Positions 1 to 6,340 of a DNA stretch of 27,502 bases are shown here, one piece after another. The DNA is from Thiopontia sp964416755 (GTDB taxonomy: Bacteria > Pseudomonadota > Gammaproteobacteria > GCF-002020875): NCBI GenBank assembly GCA_964416755.1, contig CAYQFH010000027.1, positions 1 to 27,502 of the forward strand, read 5' to 3'. Within the stretch, counting starts at the first letter, position 1; each line of letters starts with the position of its first letter. Under the pieces are notes generated by a model. That model saw only the letters and a program-made list of their open reading frames with translations, made no database searches and was not told the origin of the DNA. Position numbers and translations under genes: made by a program.

Positions 1-53
1 GACGCTGGCCTCTCACGCCGGTAACAGGGGTTCGATTCCCCTAGGGAGTACCA
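1..53 (+). tRNA. tRNA-Glu (CTC), 3' portion; presumed attL
   Basis: The sequence reads as the anticodon arm, variable loop, T arm and acceptor 3' strand of a tRNA, ending in an encoded CCA at 51-53. The anticodon stem is CTGGC/GCCGG around the loop CTCTCAC, giving anticodon CTC (Glu). The T arm is AGGGG-TTCGATT-CCCCT and the acceptor strand AGGGAGT plus discriminator A. The 5' part lies outside the window. An integrase gene starts 200 bases downstream and points away from the tRNA, the usual layout of a phage inserted into a tRNA 3' end, so this is inferred to be attL. No repeat of this end is seen elsewhere in the window. Confidence 0.9.
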
Positions 54-63
54 TCCTACATAA

Positions 64-92
64 CCCTCTGATTCACATCAGAGGGTTTTTTT
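64..92 (+). terminator. Intrinsic terminator after tRNA-Glu
   Basis: A perfect 9-bp stem (CCCTCTGAT / ATCAGAGGG, loop TCAC) is followed by seven T. It lies 10 bases after the tRNA CCA, so it would end tRNA transcription and shield the integrase region. Confidence 0.9.
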
Positions 93-102
93 ATGCCTAA
101 TC

Positions 103-243
103 GCACATCACAGCACATCATCATGCAGCATTATCAGCGCCTTACGCACACATTAGCGCACATCATCTCACTGCGGTACACTTCCCAAAACATAAACAAA
201 GTGAAGCGCACTGTGTACCTATGTGTACCAAAGACTGTACCAA
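103..243 (+). repeat. Short repeats between attL and integrase (candidate arm-type sites)
   Basis: Two repeat families occupy this non-coding stretch. GCACATCA occurs at 103-110, 113-120 and 158-165. GTGTACC occurs at 213-219 and 223-229, with a shorter TGTACC at 236-241 and an inverted copy (GGTACAC) at 175-181. Short repeats next to an attachment site and in front of int are typical of integrase arm-binding sites or of integrase/excisionase autoregulation. Assignment to either role is inference. Confidence 0.5.
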
Positions 244-257
244 GAGAGAGAAAAAGC

Positions 258-1253
258 ATGGCTACTTTTCAGAAAAGAGGCTCACGTTGGAGGGCTCTTA
301 TCCGCAGTCGCGGAGTTACCAGATCCAAAACATTTGCCACCAAAGCAGCTGCAAAAAGCTGGGCAAATGATGAAGAAAAATTGATCCTTGATGGTGACCG
401 GGGACAGCTACCAGATCACCCCTTTTCTAAGCTGTTATACCGGTATAACGAGGATGTGAGCCAAAGGTCAGGGAAGAAATCGGCAGACTGGGAACTCCAG
501 CGAATCGAATATCTGGATAATCATTATGATCTAGCCAAAATCCCCCTCAATAAGCTGAATGACACCCATGTAATTAGGTGGCGCGATGAACGACTGAAGC
601 AGGTATCTCCGGACACGGTTCGCCGGGAATGGACGGTATTCTCTGCCGCCTGCAATCACGCAATCAGGGAGTGGAAATGGCTGAAGATCAACCCGTTCAC
701 TATAGCAAAACGTCCTTCCCCCTCACCAGAGCGCACCAGACGACCCACAGAAGACGAGATCGAGGCAATTGTTATCGCCAGCGGGTATTCACCAGAAGAG
801 CTACCGGTGACCGAAACAGCCCGGGTAGGAGCCGCTTTCCTATTCGCCATCGAGACAGCTATGCGATCTGGAGAGATGCTGCGGTTTACAAAAGAGAACA
901 TCAAAGGAAAATACATCCGCTTACCTGGGGAAATCACCAAAAGCGGAAAGCCCCGCGATGTCCCTCTATCCAAGAAAGCCAGAGAGATTCTGCAACAATT
1001 ACTGGAAGTGGGGCACGACCCTGTATTTGGAGTGAATGACGCGAACCGGGATGCCCTATTCCGCAAAATCAAAGGAATGGCATTGATCGAGGATCTGCAC
1101 TTTCACGACTCAAGAACAGAGGCCCTGACCCGTCTCGCCAAAATATTCGACGTGCATGAGCTCGCGAAAATCTCTGGTCATCGGGATTTGAGGATACTGC
1201 TGAACACCTATTACCAGCCCACTGGGGATGATCTAGCAAATAAATTGGATTGA
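258..1253 (+). CDS. int: Tyrosine-recombinase phage integrase
   Basis: Site-specific recombinase of 331 aa that would integrate and excise the phage at the adjacent tRNA-Glu. The C-terminal catalytic domain shows the family residues: Arg203 in AMRSGEM, Lys228 in the following beta-hairpin, HxxR at 283-286 (HDSR), His308 in SGHRD and the nucleophile, most likely Tyr318 in LNTYY. The N-terminal 50 residues are basic and match an arm-binding domain; about 55-155 is the SAM-like core-binding domain. The frame stays open upstream to base 93, but that stretch carries short repeats and gives an unlikely peptide. The ATG at 258 follows a purine-rich AGAGAGAGAAA and begins the usual MATFQKRG-type start. 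Standing alone between attL and a convergent late operon, it is probably its own transcription unit. Confidence 0.95.
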   Translation: MATFQKRGSRWRALIRSRGVTRSKTFATKAAAKSWANDEEKLILDGDRGQLPDHPFSKLLYRYNEDVSQRSGKKSADWELQRIEYLDNHYDLAKIPLNKLNDTHVIRWRDERLKQVSPDTVRREWTVFSAACNHAIREWKWLKINPFTIAKRPSPSPERTRRPTEDEIEAIVIASGYSPEELPVTETARVGAAFLFAIETAMRSGEMLRFTKENIKGKYIRLPGEITKSGKPRDVPLSKKAREILQQLLEVGHDPVFGVNDANRDALFRKIKGMALIEDLHFHDSRTEALTRLAKIFDVHELAKISGHRDLRILLNTYYQPTGDDLANKLD

Positions 1254-1281
1254 CTGTCCAACTTGTAACAAATTGAAATAT

Positions 1282-1310
1282 TTTACCCCCACTCCAACTC
1301 CTTCTATAGT
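1282..1310 (+). promoter_or_regulatory. Candidate sigma-70 promoter for the 61-aa gene
   Basis: TTTACC (1282-1287), a 17-base spacer and TATAGT (1305-1310) form a reasonable promoter downstream of int, about 20 bases before the next start codon. A 6-bp inverted repeat (CCAACT / AGTTGG) spans the -10. Confidence 0.4.
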
Positions 1311-1331
1311 TGGGATCCAGGGGGACAACAA

Positions 1332-1517
1332 GTGAATACAGAACAGAGCAAACCACCCAGAATTTCACCCGCCCAGAAGCTGGCATTGAGGCAGCTGCAG
1401 GATGGCCCGATCAGTCGGTTGGGGATGAAACCGATTACACTGCGCACCTATGAGGCGCTGGTACGCAAAGGGCTGGCCAGAAGTGACGACTGGGCCTACA
1501 CCCTGATATCCGGCTGA
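1332..1517 (+). CDS. Small basic protein, possibly winged-helix
   Basis: A 61-aa protein starting at GTG with GGGGGA eight bases upstream and a plausible promoter in front. Residues 12-50 (QKLALRQLQDGP, then TLRTYEALVRKGLA) resemble the helix-turn-helix and recognition-helix part of a small winged-helix DNA-binding protein that separates reading units by a short wing. This resemblance is by eye only. It lies 78 bases after int on the same strand and its 3' end overlaps by 22 bases the last gene of the convergent late operon. It could be a regulator of int or a lysogeny accessory gene; its role is unknown. Confidence 0.6.
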   Translation: MNTEQSKPPRISPAQKLALRQLQDGPISRLGMKPITLRTYEALVRKGLARSDDWAYTLISG

Positions 1518-1954
1518 CGATCCCGCAACTGCACCATCAGCTCCCGGATGGTCTCCTGCTGAGACTGGATCTGCATCTGTAGTCGTTCATCCTGAATCTT
1601 CCGCTCTGCCGCCCGTCCGGGGTCCTTCAGCTTTCTCCCGATCCATCCGGTGATAAAGTGCGAGAGGATCAGAAAGGCGACTGTTGCCCAGATGGCCGTC
1701 TCCCCCAGGCTCTCAATCAACCCCAGTGCCGACTCCGGCTCCTGCTCCACATCGACTACCGCACCACCAAAAAATGAACTGATACCGGCCACCACACCCG
1801 CGCAGGCCGGTACTGGCATTCCCACCACCGAGCAGACGGTTGTACCGACCAGCGTACCGGTAGAGACCACCCCTGCCCGGGGCAACTCTTCTTTCAGATT
1901 GAAATCACACCCCGCCAACAGGACGGACATCCACACAACAAGCAGTACTCTCAT
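1496..1954 (-). CDS. Lipoprotein with internal membrane segment and C-terminal coiled coil
   Basis: A 152-aa product with a lipoprotein signal: a hydrophobic start and the lipobox LLAGC, lipidated Cys at about 16. Residues 30-65 are Gly/Val/Ala-rich and could be membrane-active, about 85-105 (IWATVAFLILSHFITG) is a clear membrane segment, and the C-terminal 40 residues form a charged, Gln-rich coiled coil. The frame is open to 1975, but AAGGAGG sits just before the ATG at 1954, which decides the start. It is the last gene of the late operon and overlaps the preceding lipoprotein gene. Position and topology suggest a host-lysis accessory protein (spanin- or holin-like), but no family is recognised. 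Confidence 0.7.
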   Translation of the reverse strand: MRVLLVVWMSVLLAGCDFNLKEELPRAGVVSTGTLVGTTVCSVVGMPVPACAGVVAGISSFFGGAVVDVEQEPESALGLIESLGETAIWATVAFLILSHFITGWIGRKLKDPGRAAERKIQDERLQMQIQSQQETIRELMVQLRDRQPDIRV

Positions 1955-2078
1955 CATCACCTCCTTCAAATTCAATCATGCAGCCGTAGTGGCTACCGCC
2001 TCGATGGTCTTCATAGCTGAGGGTGGTAACCGTGCAGCCACTCATCAGCACCACAGTGATCAGTAATAGTGCTCTCAC
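1905..2078 (-). CDS. Small lipoprotein (possible o-spanin)
   Basis: A 57-aa product starting at GTG, with the start overlapping the stop of the upstream gene as GTGA. It shows a compact lipoprotein signal ending in the lipobox LMSGC (Cys15), then a short polar tail with three further cysteines. Its 3' third overlaps the next gene by 50 bases in another frame. Small outer-membrane lipoproteins overlapping another lysis gene are typical of Rz1/o-spanins, and the coiled-coil membrane protein encoded at 2533-2994 could be the inner-membrane partner. The spanin role is inference from architecture. Confidence 0.6.
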   Translation of the reverse strand: MRALLLITVVLMSGCTVTTLSYEDHRGGSHYGCMIEFEGGDDESTACCVDVRPVGGV

Positions 2079-2212
2079 TCATCCTCCAACGGATCTTCCT
2101 GTTTCGCCAGTACTTGACGTGCTGCCTTGTCCGACCTCCACACATCAATCACGATGTAGGCAAAGGCCAATACCACACCGACAAGCAGAGACTGCGCCAC
2201 GGTACAACTCAT
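2075..2212 (-). CDS. Small single-pass membrane protein
   Basis: About 45 aa: a short N-terminus, one hydrophobic helix (QSLLVGVVLAFAYIVIDVW), then a charged cytoplasmic-type tail ending in EDPLEDE. The chosen ATG overlaps the stop of the preceding mini-ORF as ATGA; an in-frame ATG at 2221 would add three residues. Its own stop overlaps the GTG of the following lipoprotein gene. Size and position suggest a holin or lysis accessory protein; no family is recognised. Confidence 0.6.
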   Translation of the reverse strand: MSCTVAQSLLVGVVLAFAYIVIDVWRSDKAARQVLAKQEDPLEDE

Positions 2213-2268
2213 GCTGCGCATACCCAGATCATCTCCAAAGACCAAAAGCACCCCACCAGCGCGATCAT
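2209..2268 (-). CDS. 19-codon mini-ORF linking two genes
   Basis: A hydrophobic 19-residue frame (MIALVGCFWSLEMIWVCAA) begins on an ATGA overlap with the zinc-ribbon gene and ends on an ATGA overlap with the next membrane-protein gene. It may only couple translation, or it may be a true micropeptide. The double overlap is the only evidence. Confidence 0.3.
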   Translation of the reverse strand: MIALVGCFWSLEMIWVCAA

Positions 2269-2444
2269 CGGTCGACCACCTTGCGTCTGGTCGGGGCGGT
2301 GTATCCGCAGTTGTAGTACGGACAGGTGACCACCCCTTGCTTGCGCTCCATCTCTGACCAGTCACCAATCGACCACGATCCTCTACAGCTGGGGCACTGG
2401 AAGTGGTAACGGTGCTCCACCCGGTATTCAATGGCCTCGGTCAT
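2265..2444 (-). CDS. Small zinc-ribbon protein
   Basis: A 59-aa protein with two metal-binding half sites, CPSC at about 17-20 and CPYYNC at 41-46, separated by a Trp-rich segment (SWSIGDWSEM). The tail is basic (PTRRKVVDR). It starts on an ATGA overlap with the upstream 31-aa membrane-protein gene and ends on an ATGA overlap with the next frame, so it is translationally coupled in the cluster. Com/zinc-ribbon-type small phage proteins can bind RNA or DNA, but the role here is unknown. It does not fit a lysis function, which makes the cluster composition odd. Confidence 0.65.
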   Translation of the reverse strand: MTEAIEYRVEHRYHFQCPSCRGSWSIGDWSEMERKQGVVTCPYYNCGYTAPTRRKVVDR

Positions 2445-2536
2445 TTGAGCAGGGACAACCAGATCAGTGACAACATGAACAATCCGAGCAGACCGATAAC
2501 GCCCAGTACACCACCCCCCAGGTAGAGCGCACTCAT
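2441..2536 (-). CDS. 31-aa hydrophobic membrane peptide (holin-like)
   Basis: Nearly the whole 31-aa product is one membrane helix, Gly-rich at the start (LGGGVLGVIGLLGLFMLSLI) and ending in a single Lys. Start and stop are both ATGA overlaps with its neighbours, so it sits exactly between the coiled-coil membrane protein and the zinc-ribbon gene. Size and hydrophobicity fit a pinholin-type or lysis accessory peptide; this is inference. Confidence 0.55.
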   Translation of the reverse strand: MSALYLGGGVLGVIGLLGLFMLSLIWLSLLK

Positions 2537-2994
2537 TGCGCCCCTCTCCGGATCAGTGCATCGGTCAACTTCTCCACCTCATGCTTCATCCGATCCAGTG
2601 CAGCAGCGGATATCTCGGCATCACCCTTGTACTGTTTCAATTCCATCAACACCATGTCATTCGCCTTGTTGAGCGTCTGGTACTTTTCATAGAGATCATC
2701 GTATTTATCCCGCAGCTTTACCTGTTCTGCGACATCATCCCGGTAGCTGTCATAGACCACGACCCCCACACCGGTCAGGGCAACGCTGAGCACCCCACCA
2801 ACCACCCAGACCAACAACCTGGCAGAGGCCAGCGCACCCCGCCGCTCTGCCTCGATCTTGAGCATGTCGTTGACCTTGTTGCGGTTGTAGTTGTGACGAT
2901 CGATCACATCCTTGAGGACGTGATGCACCGACTGCAGGAAGCGGTCGAGCTGCTTCTTGTTGGTTACATCGTCCGGTGGAAGTGGGCTTTCCAT
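2533..2994 (-). CDS. Membrane protein with periplasmic coiled coil (i-spanin-like)
   Basis: A 153-aa protein: a charged N-terminal 60 residues, one membrane helix at about 60-83 (LLVWVVGGVLSVALTGVGVVVY), then about 70 residues of predicted coiled coil rich in Lys, Glu and Leu. This topology resembles inner-membrane spanins, although the cytoplasmic part is longer than usual for Rz. It lies 25 bases after the tail-fibre assembly gene and its stop overlaps the 31-aa membrane peptide start (ATGA). No clear Shine-Dalgarno is seen, so another ATG four bases upstream in a different frame was considered; that frame gives an unnatural peptide. Lysis function is inference. Confidence 0.7.
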   Translation of the reverse strand: MESPLPPDDVTNKKQLDRFLQSVHHVLKDVIDRHNYNRNKVNDMLKIEAERRGALASARLLVWVVGGVLSVALTGVGVVVYDSYRDDVAEQVKLRDKYDDLYEKYQTLNKANDMVLMELKQYKGDAEISAAALDRMKHEVEKLTDALIRRGAQ

Positions 2995-3019
2995 TCATTA
3001 GGTTACGCGATCTTGATTG

Positions 3020-3211
3020 TCATAATGTTAGAACTGAGCCGCCCGCAAAGTTAAGTTGTTCTTGTGTTGGGCAAGCTAGAGACGGATGGTTCCATTCAGC
3101 AATGTAATCCTCATCACCATCGTTCTGTAATCTGATCTCCCCCTCCGGTAGAAAATCAGAATCCCCCAGCTCTGGGTATATAGCTTTAATCTTGTCTATT
3201 AGAGTAATCAT
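3020..3211 (-). CDS. Small tail-fibre-associated protein (XkdW-like)
   Basis: A 63-aa acidic protein starting on an ATGA overlap with the tail-fibre gene. Its pattern (IKAIYPEL near the start, LQNDGDEDYIAEWNHPSL in the middle, PTQEQL near the end) matches the small XkdW-type proteins commonly found right after phage tail-fibre genes, where they are thought to be chaperones or fibre tips. The family match is by eye and the function is inferred from position. Confidence 0.7.
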   Translation of the reverse strand: MITLIDKIKAIYPELGDSDFLPEGEIRLQNDGDEDYIAEWNHPSLACPTQEQLNFAGGSVLTL

Positions 3212-4725
3212 GCTTTCCTCACTAGTGCAGCACTAAAATGTGAACCCGCTGGGATGACTGGTGATGTTCCGTCAATCCGCCCATACATTTCCAGATAATC
3301 AGTTGATCCGTTCATGTAAATGACTGCGGAAGCAGTCACGCGTAAAGTACCAGCAGCCAATGAACGAATATCCCCTCCCGCTCTTTCTTCCGACCCGTTC
3401 TTATAAATTGAACAGATAGCCAGAGTCATACTTGAGGCGCTACAGCCAATCAAACCATTTACTTGGTAATACCCTTCAACCTGAGGCGTAAACCTATAAT
3501 TGGTAGTGGCATCAAAGTCCGAATCAGTATCAAAGTGTTCTGTATCTGCCTGAAGTTTTGTCCACACACCCGAACTGATACTTTGGTTTGACCCGTTCTT
3601 TGCGCTAAACGCAGGACCAATATCACCACTAACAACAGCCTCACCGCTAGCCTTCTGGTAATTGGTGCATCTCCAGTCGCCTGTAGCGTACTCAGTGAAT
3701 TCAGCCTCATCGCCTGCTGCTGTAGTGATATTTACGCCGCTCGGCAGGATCAGATCAGTTGCATGGTGAGTCAGCGTTAAAGCACCATCAAAATGCAGTT
3801 TAACCGCAGTACCAACACCCTTGGTTGCAATAGAAGTGATTGTGGTCGTGCCAGTTATATCGAAATAGTTGCCGTCCCCCAATGTGAGAGCGGCGCCACT
3901 AGCTACATCACTCCCCTTTGTCCATGTCTGAGTTTTAGTAAAGGTATTGGCTATGTCGTTCTTGGTGGTGTCTACGTCATAGGCTTGAACATCAGTACCA
4001 ATAGTCAAACCAAGAACAGTTCGTGCAGCTGCTGCATTTGCAGCAGCAATCAGGGATCGGCCAAATGATGTGATGGATGCCAATGCCATTGCGCCAACCC
4101 CAGTGAAATAGGCCAGCTTATCCGCTGCACCTGTCAGACCAGAGAGCGCATCGAGGTTATCATCATGCGCCTGAACACTTGAGCCGATGTCAGAAGCAAC
4201 CAGAGCGGCAATCATCTGGAACACGGTCCCGTCATAGCGAACCACCACAAGATCGTTTGCAGCAATGTCACCAGCAGCCAGATCGGTGCTGTTTCCGTTC
4301 TTCTTGATGGTCTTTGCGCCTACTCCTGACACATTCAGGGTTGATGCTCCGGTATTGGCATTAGTGGCAACAAAAGAGAACTCCTGCCCTGCCGCATAGG
4401 CCGTGATCGAGGGCGTTGGAGCAATCACATAAGCATCTGCTGCACCGGTATCGGTCGCATGACTGAATGAGTTATCCTGAATCTGTCCTGCAGCCCCGTA
4501 TTCGTTCCGAGAAGAAGCATTGGCAACACCTGTGTGCTTCTTACTGTTCATTGGGAGATTGGCTGATGGTGAGTTCTGGCCATCTTTAGTCAGACAGTTG
4601 TTGATTCCATCCTTGAAACTGTCATCTTCCGCATCCATTCGAGAAGCGGTGATATTTACTGCCGCATCTCGATCAGTCACCCAGTTATGGATTCGTGAAA
4701 ATACTCCGCTACCATTCCAGCCCAT
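3208..4725 (-). CDS. Tail fibre protein with C1q-like C-terminal domain
   Basis: A 505-aa receptor-binding protein. The first 60 residues (start MGWNGSGVFSRIHNW, with WVTDRDAAVNIT) match the virion-attachment domain seen at the start of podovirus tail fibres. Residues about 90-180 are a beta-rich repeat region, about 180-330 contain Ala-rich segments (DNLDALSGL, SLIAAANAAAARTVLGL) common in phage fibres, and about 365-505 form a beta-sandwich-like tip with the C1q/TNF style pattern (WTKLQADTEHFDTDSDF, FTPQVEGYYQVNG, FSAALVRKA). GGAG precedes the start. It follows a strong terminator and is coupled by overlap to the small gene downstream. The tip is the likely host-range determinant. Confidence 0.85.
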   Translation of the reverse strand: MGWNGSGVFSRIHNWVTDRDAAVNITASRMDAEDDSFKDGINNCLTKDGQNSPSANLPMNSKKHTGVANASSRNEYGAAGQIQDNSFSHATDTGAADAYVIAPTPSITAYAAGQEFSFVATNANTGASTLNVSGVGAKTIKKNGNSTDLAAGDIAANDLVVVRYDGTVFQMIAALVASDIGSSVQAHDDNLDALSGLTGAADKLAYFTGVGAMALASITSFGRSLIAAANAAAARTVLGLTIGTDVQAYDVDTTKNDIANTFTKTQTWTKGSDVASGAALTLGDGNYFDITGTTTITSIATKGVGTAVKLHFDGALTLTHHATDLILPSGVNITTAAGDEAEFTEYATGDWRCTNYQKASGEAVVSGDIGPAFSAKNGSNQSISSGVWTKLQADTEHFDTDSDFDATTNYRFTPQVEGYYQVNGLIGCSASSMTLAICSIYKNGSEERAGGDIRSLAAGTLRVTASAVIYMNGSTDYLEMYGRIDGTSPVIPAGSHFSAALVRKA

Positions 4726-4741
4726 GACTTACTCCATAAAT

Positions 4742-4773
4742 AAAAAACCCCTGCCGGGTTACCGACAAGGGTT
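4742..4773 (-). terminator. Intrinsic terminator upstream of tail fibre
   Basis: On the minus strand, a 12-bp stem (AACCCTTGTCGG / CCGGCAGGGGTT, loop TAAC) is followed by six T. It ends leftward transcription after the ejection-protein genes, only 17 bases before the tail-fibre start. Confidence 0.85.
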
Positions 4774-4811
4774 TGGTTTGATATCTGACGTTTTTAAGCT
4801 ATTATCCAAGA

Positions 4812-4907
4812 ATGATTGAAGGAATCGCTCTCGGCATTATTGGTTATTACGTGTTTACGTTTCTTTTTGATTGGTTTGAGCCATACTCAAAAGACGAAGA
4901 CGATTAA
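4812..4907 (+). CDS. Candidate 31-aa membrane peptide on the opposite strand
   Basis: An open frame of 31 codons encodes one hydrophobic stretch (IALGIIGYYVFTFLFDWF) followed by an acidic tail (EPYSKDEDD). It lies in the only sizeable gap of the tail region and runs against the late operon, its stop overlapping the stop of the minus-strand neighbour by four bases. No strong ribosome binding site is visible. The composition looks like a real small membrane protein, but expression is unproven. Confidence 0.35.
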   Translation: MIEGIALGIIGYYVFTFLFDWFEPYSKDEDD

Positions 4908-6340
4908 TTGCCTGCAATAACCTGATCATCATCCAGCTGCAGATCCTCCAAGCGCCCACCTTGCAACAGGTACTGGCGCAACATGGCCCAACCTTCCGAA
5001 TTGTTTGCAAAACGTGCCAGAGCACTGCTGTTCTGCAGCTCATTCAGTTTGAGTGCTGTTGCTGCCTTGGCCTGAGGGTATCCCAGTGAGGCAGCAGCAA
5101 GGCCTGCTGCGGTTCCAGCGCCTCCATCCGTTGCAGCTGATCCAGCAGTAATCTTGGCGGCCGCATCAAGCCCCAGAATGTTTCTATTCTCAATCCGGGC
5201 AGCAGACTTTTCAATTGGCTCTTTGAGCTCCAAGAGACGGCCAAGACGCTGGTTAGCACCCTTGATATCTGGGTTGGTCTGCTCCAACGACTCTTTTGCG
5301 GCTCTGCCCATTGCCTTCAATGCGTTCTCCTCTGTTAGAGATGCCTTTCCGGCGCCGGTCTTTCGATTGAAATTGATATTGTTGTAAATGTCCTGTTTCA
5401 TTGCCTGAAGCTCAGAAGGGGAAATACTGTCTCTCCCAATGTTCTTCATGTGCAAGTCAAAGTCTTTTGCAACTCGATCAATTGTATCCAGGCTCTTGCC
5501 TCCATAGATCCGGACTCCACCAGCATCTTTTCTCAACTCACCCAAGTGACGCATTACAGCCTGCTTGGGAATCATTACCCCTGTTGAATCTGCCTGCTCG
5601 ATCATTGCGTCCAACTGGCTTCCCATCTGGTCTATCTTGCCAGCAAGCCTATCCCCACCCTTTGTGGTGGGCATGATTTGCTCATTCAACGCAGTATCAA
5701 CAAGCTGTCTACGCTTATCTGGAGAGAATGTTGTGCTGAACTTTGCAGCGCTATCATATAGCTTACTTGGAACCGTGTTTGGCAGCATCTTCGCCGCGCC
5801 GTGACCAGTCGCTCCCATGGCATTAACCGCCACATTGGTTGGGTCCATAGCCATAGCAAGACGCTCAATTTTGTCACCACCACCCAGTTTGGCAAGTTTG
5901 GCTCCACGCCCTGCTGTTCCCAAGACGCCAGACAAGTCTGCAGCCACCCCTACTGGGTCTTCCATCAATGTGCGCTTGAACTGATCTGTTGATCCGTAAC
6001 GGCCAGAGATAGCATCTGCCAGCATGTCGAAATGCTGCTCTTTGCTCTGCTTTCCAGGGATCAGCTTCTGTGCTGCACCAATCGCAGTGTTGCCAATCGC
6101 TGTGACTGTATCAATAGGATGAACAACAGCATTGACCATATCTCCTGCGAAGTTGGCCGCACTGCTGGGGATATTCCCAACCATTTCAGAGAAAGAGAAA
6201 TCCACGTCCTTCTCACCAGCATCTATCTCTTTCTCCGCCCCCAGCAACCCTCTTTTGTTTGCCTCCTCATAAGCTGATGCCATATCCGGCGGCAATATTC
6301 CTCTCTTGTACGCCTCTGCCAATGCTTCTTGTTTATTCAT
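4904..6340 (-). CDS. Putative internal virion/ejection protein
   Basis: A 478-aa Ala-rich protein. The N-terminus has two copies of an EAYKRGILP / EEANKRGLLG motif at about 8-35, as in phage proteins that start with short helical AYKRGLL-type repeats. A Gly/Ala-rich amphipathic region follows (FAGDMVNAVVHPIDTV, 64-80) and long helical segments to the end. It is the last of three consecutive large genes between the tail hub and the fibre, a position occupied in podoviruses by proteins ejected with the DNA. The start overlaps the previous stop as ATGA. A terminator follows downstream. No catalytic motif is recognised. Confidence 0.7.
   Translation of the reverse strand: MNKQEALAEAYKRGILPPDMASAYEEANKRGLLGAEKEIDAGEKDVDFSFSEMVGNIPSSAANFAGDMVNAVVHPIDTVTAIGNTAIGAAQKLIPGKQSKEQHFDMLADAISGRYGSTDQFKRTLMEDPVGVAADLSGVLGTAGRGAKLAKLGGGDKIERLAMAMDPTNVAVNAMGATGHGAAKMLPNTVPSKLYDSAAKFSTTFSPDKRRQLVDTALNEQIMPTTKGGDRLAGKIDQMGSQLDAMIEQADSTGVMIPKQAVMRHLGELRKDAGGVRIYGGKSLDTIDRVAKDFDLHMKNIGRDSISPSELQAMKQDIYNNINFNRKTGAGKASLTEENALKAMGRAAKESLEQTNPDIKGANQRLGRLLELKEPIEKSAARIENRNILGLDAAAKITAGSAATDGGAGTAAGLAAASLGYPQAKAATALKLNELQNSSALARFANNSEGWAMLRQYLLQGGRLEDLQLDDDQVIAGN

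Noticed and set aside
93..257. Upstream extension of the integrase frame
   Set aside because: The stretch carries attachment-site-like repeats, gives an unlikely His/Thr-rich peptide, and the ATG at 258 begins a normal integrase.
2023..2329. Plus-strand frames across the micro-gene cluster
   Set aside because: The minus-strand frames are joined by exact four-base overlaps and have membrane, zinc-ribbon and lipobox patterns; the plus frames have none.
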